Origin: Burkholderiales bacterium
Lineage (GTDB): Bacteria; Pseudomonadota; Gammaproteobacteria; Burkholderiales; Burkholderiaceae_C
Length of the DNA: 64,000 nt
Reading direction: 5' to 3'
Assembly: GCA_016703325.1 (NCBI GenBank)
Contig: JADJCH010000028.1
Span: 35,515-99,514 of the forward strand
How positions within the stretch are numbered: position 1 is the stretch's first letter; every line of letters starts with the position of its first letter. Below the pieces are notes generated by a model that saw nothing but the letters and a program-made list of their open reading frames with translations, did not search any database and had not been told where the DNA came from. A program made the translations under genes and the position numbers. This document shows positions 42,083 through 49,090 of the stretch, one piece after another.

Positions 42083-42122
42083 CCCCCCGAGCGGCTCACG
42101 CCGCTCCCCCCTCAAAGGGGGG
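42083..42122. repeat. Double hairpin repeat after dmpB
   Basis: AGCGGC-TCAC-GCCGCT (42090-42105) is followed at once by CCCCCC-TCAAA-GGGGGG (42106-42122). The pattern is common between genes of Burkholderiales and may act as a transcript stabiliser or partial terminator after dmpB, directly after its stop codon. Confidence 0.75.
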
Positions 42123-42217
42123 CAATGCGAGTGGACCGGCGCAGCCGGATCCACCGCATCCGCTCACGGGGGCCGTTGGCCCCCATCGTGTGTCTTCTCC
42201 TTTGCCGAGGTTGCTTC

Positions 42218-42646
42218 ATGTCCCAACACAGCATTGCGAACCGCTGCATCACTGCAGCTGCCGCCGCAGCAGCGACACAGGCCGCCGTGGCGAAGGCGGA
42301 GGCCCTGGGCATACGCATCAACGTGGCCGTCACCGATGCTTCGGGCACGTTGATGGGGTTCTTGCGCATGCCCGGGGCCTTCCTGCATTCGATCGACATT
42401 GCCATCGACAAGGCCTACACCGCGGCGAGTTTCGGGTTCCCGACTTCGGCGTGGGGCGCTGCGCTGGCCAATGACGAGCTGCTGCGCGCGGGCCTGAACG
42501 CCCGGCCGCGGCTGGTGCTTTTCGGTGGCGGCCTGCCCGTCGTCGAGGGTGGCGAGCGCATCGGCGGCATCGGCGTGTCCGGCGGCTCTGCCGAGCAGGA
42601 CGAGGTCTGCGCTGCCGCGGGGCTGGCGGCGCTGGGCCTGGTCTGA
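42218..42646 (+). CDS. GlcG/HbpS-like protein in the meta-cleavage operon
   Basis: 142 residues from ATG 42218. Residues 25-140 show the GlcG/HbpS fold: INVAVTDASGTLMGFLRMPGAFLHSIDIAIDKAYTA, the two-gly stretch GGLPVVEGGERIGGIGVSGGSAEQDE. Members occur in several aromatic meta-cleavage clusters; the role is unknown (HbpS binds haem). It is cotranscribed with dmpB and dmpC by position. Confidence 0.8.
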   Translation: MSQHSIANRCITAAAAAAATQAAVAKAEALGIRINVAVTDASGTLMGFLRMPGAFLHSIDIAIDKAYTAASFGFPTSAWGAALANDELLRAGLNARPRLVLFGGGLPVVEGGERIGGIGVSGGSAEQDEVCAAAGLAALGLV

Positions 42647-42726
42647 TCGCCTGCCGGACCGGGCTCTGAAAACGATCATCATCGTCGCGTGCAACTTCTG
42701 ACAACGCCATTCACGCCACATCTGCC

Positions 42727-44181
42727 ATGAAACAGTTCCTGAACTTCATCAACGGCGAGTTCGTCGCCACCGGCAAGACCTTCGAGGACCGCAACCCGGC
42801 CACCAACGAGGTGGTCGGCCTGGTGCACGAGGCGGGCCAGGCCGAGGTGGACGCCGCGGTGGCCGCCGGCCGGGCGGCGCTGAAGGGCGAGTGGGGCAAG
42901 ATGAGCGTGGTCCGGCGCGCCGAACTGCTGCACGCGGTGGCCGACGAAATCAACCGCCGTTTTGACGACTTCCTGGCCGCCGAGCTGGCCGACACCGGCA
43001 AGCCGCGCAGCCTTGCCAGCCACATCGACATCCCGCGCGGCGCGGCCAACTTCAAGGTCTTTGCGGACATCGTCAAGAACGTGCCGACCGAGAGCTTCCA
43101 GATGACCACGCCGGACGGCGGCACCGCCATCAGCTACGGCGTGCGCACCCCGCTGGGCGTGCTGGGTGTGATCTGCCCCTGGAACCTGCCGCTGCTGCTG
43201 ATGACCTGGAAGGTCGGCCCGGCGCTGGCCTGCGGCAACACGGTGATCGTCAAGCCCAGCGAGGAAACCCCCGCCACCGCCACGCTGCTGGGCGAGGTGA
43301 TGAACGCGGTGGGCATCCCCAAGGGTGTGTACCAGGTGCTGCACGGCTTCGGCCCCGGCTCGGCGGGTGAGTTCATCACCAAACACCCGGGCGTGTCGGG
43401 CATCACCTTCACCGGCGAGACGCGCACCGGCGAGGCCATCATGGCCGCGGCCGCCAAGGGCGTGCGCCCGGTGAGCTTCGAGCTGGGGGGCAAGAACGCC
43501 GGCATCGTCTTTGCCGATGCGGACTTCGACAAGGCGGTGGCCGGCATCACCCGCAGCGCCTTCGAGAACTGCGGCCAGGTGTGTCTCGGCACCGAGCGCG
43601 TCTATGTGCAGCGCCCGATCTTCGACAGGTTCGTCGCCGCACTGAAGGAAAAGGCCGAGGGCCTGAAGGTCGGCGGCCCCGACACCCCGGGCGTCGGCCT
43701 GGGCCCGCTGATCTCGGCCGAACACCGGGCCAAGGTGCTGAGCTACTACGCCAAGGCCCGGGAGGCCGGCGCCAACGTCGTCACCGGTGGCGGTACGCCC
43801 CCGATGGAAGGCGAATACGCCAACGGCCACTTCGTGCAGCCCACCATCTGGACCGGCCTGCCCGAGAGCGCCGCGGTGATCCGCGAGGAGATCTTCGGCC
43901 CCTGCTGCCACATCGCCCCCTTCGACACAGAGGAAGAGGCGGTTGCCCTGGCCAACGCCACCGACTACGGCCTGGCCACCACGGTCTGGACCCGCGACAT
44001 CGGCACCGCCACCCGCGTGGCCAACGCCATCGAGGTGGGCCTGTGCTGGGTCAACAGCTGGTTCCTGCGCGACCTGCGCACCGCTTTCGGCGGCGCCAAG
44101 GCCTCGGGCATTGGCCGCGAAGGCGGTGTGCATTCGCTCGAGTTCTATACCGAGCTGCGCAACGTGATGATCAAGATTTGA
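42727..44181 (+). CDS. dmpC: 2-hydroxymuconic semialdehyde dehydrogenase
   Basis: 484 residues, aldehyde dehydrogenase fold. NAD-binding GETRTGEAI..., catalytic Glu in SFELGGKNAG and catalytic Cys in FENCGQVCLG are all present, as is the C-terminal FGGAKASGIGREGG. It oxidises the ring-fission aldehyde to 4-oxalocrotonate, the main branch for catechol and 4-methylcatechol. Normal length. Confidence 0.94.
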   Translation: MKQFLNFINGEFVATGKTFEDRNPATNEVVGLVHEAGQAEVDAAVAAGRAALKGEWGKMSVVRRAELLHAVADEINRRFDDFLAAELADTGKPRSLASHIDIPRGAANFKVFADIVKNVPTESFQMTTPDGGTAISYGVRTPLGVLGVICPWNLPLLLMTWKVGPALACGNTVIVKPSEETPATATLLGEVMNAVGIPKGVYQVLHGFGPGSAGEFITKHPGVSGITFTGETRTGEAIMAAAAKGVRPVSFELGGKNAGIVFADADFDKAVAGITRSAFENCGQVCLGTERVYVQRPIFDRFVAALKEKAEGLKVGGPDTPGVGLGPLISAEHRAKVLSYYAKAREAGANVVTGGGTPPMEGEYANGHFVQPTIWTGLPESAAVIREEIFGPCCHIAPFDTEEEAVALANATDYGLATTVWTRDIGTATRVANAIEVGLCWVNSWFLRDLRTAFGGAKASGIGREGGVHSLEFYTELRNVMIKI

Positions 44182-44209
44182 GGGGACAGGTGGTGCCGGC
44201 AGCAGCAGC

Positions 44210-44300
44210 CCTCACCCCCGGCCCCTCTCCCAAGATGGGAGAGGGGAGGAAGGCAGGAGCGCTCCTCCCTGAGCCCCTCCCCCTTCATGGGGGAGGGGTT
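44210..44300. repeat. Two hairpin repeats after dmpC
   Basis: CCCCTCTCCC-AAGAT-GGGAGAGGGG (44222-44246) and CCCCTCCCCC-TTCAT-GGGGGAGGGG (about 44275-44299). The second overlaps the 3' end of the antisense DUF559 gene and supplies its last codons (HTPTPPP). Same families as near dmpP. Confidence 0.8.
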
Positions 44301-44680
44301 GGGGTGTGGGCTCGAGAAAGGCAGGCCGCCTCTCTCGATGCCTCCTCGATCCTGCGCAGCACACCCTCAGGATCCTGATTCCACTCCTGGTTCCAAAAGC
44401 GCATCACCCTGAACCCCTGGCTCTCGAACCACGCATCGCGCAAAGCATCATGTTCCCGATTCGACCCGTGATGACTCCCATCCAGCTCGACCACGAGCCG
44501 GATGCGAAAGCACACGAAGTCGGCGATGTAGCGGCCGATGGGAGCCTGACGCCGGAATCGCAGTCCTGCGCAGCGTTTGTCGCGCAGACGAGCCCACAAC
44601 GCCAGCTCTTCCGAGGTCATCGATTGCCTCAGCTCGCGGGCTCGCTGCCCGGCCCAGGTCGTCAGCTCAGTTCGTTTCAT
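44285..44680 (-). CDS. DUF559 (Vsr-like endonuclease fold) protein
   Basis: 131 residues. REMTSEELALWARLRDKR-like start (QSMTSEELALWARLRD), then RFRRQAPIGRYIADFVCFRIRLVVELDGSHH and the helix RDAWFESQGFRVMRFWNQE, the restriction-endonuclease-like DUF559 fold with D and E-L-D as probable metal ligands. Function unproven. It is antisense inside the dmp operon, with hairpin repeats at its 3' side, so it was probably brought in with a repeat-bounded segment. ATG 44678-44680. Confidence 0.82.
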   Translation of the reverse strand: MKRTELTTWAGQRARELRQSMTSEELALWARLRDKRCAGLRFRRQAPIGRYIADFVCFRIRLVVELDGSHHGSNREHDALRDAWFESQGFRVMRFWNQEWNQDPEGVLRRIEEASREAACLSRAHTPTPPP

Positions 44681-44782
44681 GCGATGGCAATGTTCGATCG
44701 CACAGGCTCAAGAAGGGCTCCCTTCAAAGGGGGCCTGGCGCAGCCGGCTTGCCTCGCCCAACCCTGAAGAAAGCACCACTCT

Positions 44783-45565
44783 ATGGATGCACAGACCATC
44801 GAACGCTACGGCGACGAGCTCTACCAATCCCTGCTCAGTCGCATCCCGGTGGAGCCGCTCACCAACCGCGAATCCGACATCACCGTCGCCGACGCCTACC
44901 AGGTCCAGCTGCGCATGATCCAGCGCCGCCTGGATGCCGGCGAGCTCGTGGTCGGCAAGAAGATCGGCGTCACCAGCAAGGTGGTGATGGACATGCTGGG
45001 CGTGAACCAGCCCGACTTCGGCCACCTGCTCTCCGGCATGGTGTTCAACGAAGGCGAGCCGGTGGACACCAGCAAGCTGATCGCACCCAAGGCCGAGGCC
45101 GAAGTGGCCTTCATCCTGGCGCGTGACCTCACCGGCCCGGGCGTGACGGCCGCCGACGTGCTGCGTGCCACCGACTGCGTGATGCCCTGCTTCGAGATCG
45201 TCGATTCGCGCATCCGCGACTGGAAGATCAAGATCCAGGACACCGTGGCGGACAACGCCAGCTGCGGCGTGCTGACCCTGGGCGGCACCCGCCGCAGCCC
45301 GCGCGACCTGGACCTGGCGCTGGCCGGCATGGTGCTGGAGAAGAACGGCGAGATCATCTCCACCTCCTGCGGCGCCTCAGTGCAGGGCTCGCCGGTGAAT
45401 GCGGTGGCCTGGCTGGCCAACACGCTGGGTGCGTTGGGCATCACGCTGAAGGCCGGCGACATCATCCTGTCGGGCTCGCAGTCGCCGCTGGTACCGGTGA
45501 AGGCCGGCGACAGCCTGCACGCCAGCGTCGGCGGGCTCGGCAGCACCTCTGTGCGCTTTATTTGA
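44783..45565 (+). CDS. dmpE: 2-oxopent-4-enoate hydratase
   Basis: 260 residues, fumarylacetoacetate-hydrolase-like fold. GKKIGVTSKVVMDMLGVNQPDFGHL, PKAEAEVAFILARDL and a metal-binding EIVDSRI correspond to the DmpE/MhpD family. It hydrates 2-hydroxypenta-2,4-dienoate to 4-hydroxy-2-oxovalerate and works as a complex with the decarboxylase DmpH, with which it shares ancestry. Confidence 0.93.
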   Translation: MDAQTIERYGDELYQSLLSRIPVEPLTNRESDITVADAYQVQLRMIQRRLDAGELVVGKKIGVTSKVVMDMLGVNQPDFGHLLSGMVFNEGEPVDTSKLIAPKAEAEVAFILARDLTGPGVTAADVLRATDCVMPCFEIVDSRIRDWKIKIQDTVADNASCGVLTLGGTRRSPRDLDLALAGMVLEKNGEIISTSCGASVQGSPVNAVAWLANTLGALGITLKAGDIILSGSQSPLVPVKAGDSLHASVGGLGSTSVRFI

Positions 45566-45601
45566 ACCTCGACGCAAGCGCTGCCCGTCCGCGCGTGGCG
45601 C

Positions 45602-45788
45602 GTCGTCATTCCCGCGGGGGGAATCCAGTGAGCCCCTTGCCAACTGCCCCATGCTCCCGCGAAGGCGGGCCAGTGAGCCGCTGCAACGCCATTGCCAACG
45701 ACCCCATCGTCATTCCCGCGAAGGCGGGAATCCAGCCGTCGCTGCCGAACTTGAACATCCCTGGATTCCCGCCTGCGCGGGAATGACG
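45602..45788. repeat. Cluster of CGTCATTCCCGCG-type repeats between dmpE and dmpH
   Basis: Four copies: 45604-45629 and 45651-45675 (diverged), 45708-45735 (CGTCATTCCCGCGAAGGCGG...) and 45761-45788 in inverted orientation. Each holds an imperfect hairpin (CCCGCGAAGGCGGG). These are REP-like intergenic repeats common in Burkholderiales; here they interrupt a catabolic operon without breaking a gene. Confidence 0.85.
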
Positions 45789-45817
45789 ACCCCACCCGAT
45801 TCATGCCCGGAGGCCCC

Positions 45818-46606
45818 ATGCCCCTTGACCGCAACACCATTGAACAGCTGGCCGCCCACCTGGAATCGGCCGAGCTGGAGGCGCGCGACGTCACCAAGAT
45901 CACCGACGACTACCCGCAGATGGACTGGGCCGACGCCTACGACATCCAGGACGAGATCCGCCGCCGCAAGGAAGCGCGCGGCCACAAGACGGTGGGCCTG
46001 AAGGCCGGCCTGACCTCGTTCGCGAAGATGAAGCAGATGGGCGTGGAGGTGCCCTGCTTCGGCTTCGTGTCCGACTACATGGCCCGCCCGGACGGCGGCG
46101 AGATCCGGACCTCGGAGCTGATCCATCCGAAGGTGGAGGCCGAGATCTGCATCGTCACCAAGGCGCCGCTGCGCGGCCCGGGCTGCCACGTCGGCGCGGT
46201 GATGGCGGCGATCGACTTCGTCATCCCGGCGGTGGAGATCATCGACAGCCGCTACCGCGACTTCAAGTTCGACCTGAAGAGCGTCATTGCCGACAACACC
46301 TCGGCCTCGCGCTTCGTCATCGGCGGGCGCTCGCGCAATGTCGAGGAGCTGGACCTGCGCACACTGGGCGTGGTGCTGGAGAAGAACGGCCAGATCATGG
46401 CCATGGCCGCCGGCGCCGCGGTGCTGGGCCACCCGGCCGCTGCGGTGGCGATGATGGCCAACCACCTGGGCGCGCGCGGCCAGGAGATCCCGGCGGGCAG
46501 CTTCATCATGACCGGCGGCGTGACCGAGGCGATCGCGGTGCAGGCCGGCGACAGCGTCAACGTGCGCTTCCAGGACCTGGGCAGCGTCTCGATGCGCTTC
46601 ATTTGA
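45818..46606 (+). CDS. dmpH: 4-oxalocrotonate decarboxylase
   Basis: 262 residues from ATG 45818, with GGAGG five bases upstream; an upstream in-frame ATG (45803) has no such site. It contains GLKAGLTSFAKMKQMGVEVPCFGFV, HPKVEAEICIVTKAPL and a metal-binding VEIIDSRYRDFKF. It decarboxylates 2-oxo-3-hexenedioate to 2-oxopent-4-enoate and is paralogous to DmpE in this operon. Confidence 0.93.
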   Translation: MPLDRNTIEQLAAHLESAELEARDVTKITDDYPQMDWADAYDIQDEIRRRKEARGHKTVGLKAGLTSFAKMKQMGVEVPCFGFVSDYMARPDGGEIRTSELIHPKVEAEICIVTKAPLRGPGCHVGAVMAAIDFVIPAVEIIDSRYRDFKFDLKSVIADNTSASRFVIGGRSRNVEELDLRTLGVVLEKNGQIMAMAAGAAVLGHPAAAVAMMANHLGARGQEIPAGSFIMTGGVTEAIAVQAGDSVNVRFQDLGSVSMRFI

Positions 46607-46611
46607 GCCCC

Positions 46612-46690
46612 CACGCTCCCTGGCGGTCGCTGCCCCCCGAGGGGGCTCTTGCAGCGGACCGGCCGAGCCGGATCCGCGCAAGCGGCTTGA
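46612..46690. repeat. Burkholderiales-type intergenic inverted repeat after dmpH
   Basis: GCCCCCC-GA-GGGGGC hairpin (about 46630-46647) followed by the CGGACCGGCCGAGCCGGATCC-like GC-rich dyads. Same general type as the repeat after dmpB; no gene is present in this 118-base gap. Confidence 0.6.
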
Positions 46691-46724
46691 TGAATACGAC
46701 GTCGTTGGAATCGACCTGCGCCCC

Positions 46725-47570
46725 ATGAACTCCCCTGAAATCGCCCGGCGCGTGCGCACCGGCACCTTCGAGACCAACTGCCACGATGTCGGCCACTCGG
46801 CGACCGGCCAACCGCCGGTGCTGCTGGTGCATGGCTCCGGCCCGGGCGTCAGTGCCTGGGCGAACTGGCGGCTGGTGATGCCCGAGCTCGCCAAGTCCCG
46901 GCGTGTGCTGGCACCCGACATGGTCGGCTTCGGCTTCACGGACCGGCCGGCGGGGCAGGTCTACTCGATGGACGCCTGGGTGCAGCAGGCGCTGGACCTG
47001 CTGGATGCGCTGGGCGTGCCGCAGGTCGACCTGGTCGGCAACTCCTTCGGCGGCGCGCTGGCGCTGGCGCTGGCGATCCGTGCGCCGCAGCGCGTGCGCC
47101 GGCTGGTGCTGATGGGCAGCGTCGGCGTGCCTTTCGCGATCACGCCGGGGCTGGATGCAGTGTGGGGTTACCAGCCCTCGCTGGCGGCCATGAAGGGGCT
47201 GCTGGACATCTTTGCCTACAACCGCGCGCTGGTCACCGACGAGCTGGCCGAGCTGCGCTACCAGGCCAGCATCCGACCGGGTTTCCAGGAGTCGTTCTCG
47301 GCCATGTTCCCCGCCCCGCGCCAGCGCTGGGTGGACGCGATGGCCAGCGCCGAGGCCAACATCCGCGCCCTGCCGCAGGAGACGCTGGTGATCCACGGCC
47401 GCGAGGACCGGGTGATCCCGCTGCAGAACTCGCTGACGCTGGCCGACTGGATTCCCAACAGCCAGCTGCACGTCTTCGGCCACTGCGGCCACTGGACGCA
47501 GATCGAGCACGCCGGCCGCTTCGCGCGGCTGGTCGCCGACTTCCTGGCCGAGGCGGACGCGCAGTCATGA
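46725..47570 (+). CDS. dmpD: 2-hydroxymuconic semialdehyde hydrolase
   Basis: 281 residues, alpha/beta hydrolase. Oxyanion region LLVHGSGPGVSAWANW, nucleophile elbow GNSFGGALALALA (Ser near residue 107), acid in HGREDRVIP and catalytic His in GHCGHWTQIEH. It hydrolyses ring-fission products that carry a ketone (from 3-methylcatechol) and so complements DmpC. ATG 46725. Confidence 0.93.
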   Translation: MNSPEIARRVRTGTFETNCHDVGHSATGQPPVLLVHGSGPGVSAWANWRLVMPELAKSRRVLAPDMVGFGFTDRPAGQVYSMDAWVQQALDLLDALGVPQVDLVGNSFGGALALALAIRAPQRVRRLVLMGSVGVPFAITPGLDAVWGYQPSLAAMKGLLDIFAYNRALVTDELAELRYQASIRPGFQESFSAMFPAPRQRWVDAMASAEANIRALPQETLVIHGREDRVIPLQNSLTLADWIPNSQLHVFGHCGHWTQIEHAGRFARLVADFLAEADAQS

Positions 47571-47679
47571 CTCACCGGGTCCCCACCCCTGCGAGCGGGC
47601 CGAGCGCCGGGCCGCTCCCAAGCCGGCCCGCCATCCCCTCGGGAGATCGGCCGACGTACCCGTCGGACGAGGGGCTCAC

Positions 47680-48294
47680 ATGACGCCGGTCACGGTTCTG
47701 GTGACCCGCCGCGTCAAGGCCGGCCACGAGGCCGCCTTCGAGGCGGCGACGGCGCAGATGATCGCCGCAGCGGCCACCTTCCCGGGCCACCTCGGTGGGC
47801 ACCTGGTCCGCCCGGGCGAGGACGCCAGCGGGGATGGCCTGGAGGACAGCAACCTCTACCACGTCATCTTCGCCTACGACACCGCCGAGCACCTCGCCGC
47901 CTGGCAGTCCTCGCCGGTGCGCTCGCTGGGGCTGACTGCGGTGGCACCGCACACCGAGGGTGAGCAGCAGCTGCGCCAGCTCACCGGCCTGGCGCACTGG
48001 TTCGTCGAGCCCAAGGGGCCGAAGCTGACCCCGCCGCCACGCTGGAAGGTGGCCGTGGTCACCTGGCTGGGCATCTTCCCGACGGTGCTTTTTCTCTTCC
48101 TTACCGTCGCGCCGCTGATGGCCGACTGGCCGCTGCTGCCGCGCACGATGGTGATCACCGCCCTGGTGGTGCTGATCATGACCTGGGGCGTCGCACCGCG
48201 GCTGACGCAGTGGCTCAAGCCCTGGCTGCATCCGGCCTCCCAAACCGACCTGAACCCATGGACCTGCAACTCAAAGGCAAGCGCGCACTGGTGA
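47680..48294 (+). CDS. ABM-domain protein with C-terminal membrane helices
   Basis: 204 residues. Residues 1-105 are a dimeric alpha/beta-barrel (antibiotic biosynthesis monooxygenase-like, VTVLVTRRVKAGHEAAFEAAT...NLYHVIFAYDTAEHLAAWQSS); residues 125-185 hold two transmembrane helices (WLGIFPTVLFLFLTVAPLM and MVITALVVLIMTWGVAPRL). The role is unknown. It overlaps the start of the following SDR gene by 37 bases, so the last residues may be fortuitous. Confidence 0.75.
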   Translation: MTPVTVLVTRRVKAGHEAAFEAATAQMIAAAATFPGHLGGHLVRPGEDASGDGLEDSNLYHVIFAYDTAEHLAAWQSSPVRSLGLTAVAPHTEGEQQLRQLTGLAHWFVEPKGPKLTPPPRWKVAVVTWLGIFPTVLFLFLTVAPLMADWPLLPRTMVITALVVLIMTWGVAPRLTQWLKPWLHPASQTDLNPWTCNSKASAHW

Positions 48295-49050
48295 CCGGCT
48301 CCACCGCCGGCATCGGCTTTGCGATCGCGAAGGCCCTGGCCGCCGAAGGCGCCGCGGTCGTCATCAACGGCCGCGCGGCCGACCGCGTCGAGGCGGCACT
48401 GGCGCAGCTGCGCGAGGCCTGCCCCGGCGCCGAGCTGAGCGGCGTCACCGCCGACCTGGCCACGGCACAGGGCTGCGCCGCGCTGGTGGCGGCCTGCCCC
48501 GATGTGGACCTGCTGGTCAACAACCTGGGCATCTTCGACCCCAAGCCCTTCGAAGACATCCCGGACGCCGACTGGCTGCGTTTCTTCGAGACCAACGTGA
48601 TGAGCGGCGTGCGCCTGTCGCGCGCCTACCTGGGTGCGATGAAGCGGCGCAACTGGGGCCGCATCGTCTTCATCTCCAGCGAGTCGGGCCTGTGCCCGCC
48701 CGCCGAGATGGTGCACTACGGCATGACCAAGTCGGCGCAGATCTCGGTGGCCCGCGGCCTGGCGGAAACGTGCACCGGCACCGGTGTCACGGTCAACAGC
48801 GTGCTGCCCGGCCCGACGCTGACCCAGGGCGCCGAGGACTTCTTCGCCACGCTGGCGCCGGCCAGGGCCAGACCTTCGACGAGGCGGCGCGCGACTTCTT
48901 CGCCCACGGCCGGCCCACCTCTCCTTGCTGCAGCGCTTCATCCAGCCACACGAGGTGGCCTCCATGGTCGCCTACGTCTGCAGCCCGCTGGCCGCGGCCA
49001 CCCAGGGCGCGGCCCTGCGGGTCGAAGGCGGCGTGGTGCGCAGCCTCTGA
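48258..49050 (+). pseudogene. SDR-family oxidoreductase with two frameshifts
   Basis: From ATG 48258 a normal SDR runs to about residue 203: GSTAGIGFAIAKAL (NAD site), NNLGIF, Ser and Y-x3-K in SSESG...YGMTKSA. Homology then jumps frame near 48862 (segment TFDEAARDFFAHGRPTS in the second frame) and again near 48923 (LLQRFIQPHEVASMV...GGVVRSL, third frame, stop 49048-49050). A one-base loss in the first place and a two-base gain (repeated TC) in the second explain this. Either the gene is broken or the sequence has two errors. The Rossmann core and catalytic residues precede the damage. Confidence 0.8.
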
Positions 49051-49090
49051 ACCTCCTTCTTCAAGCCTCTCGTTTCACAAGGACACTCCG

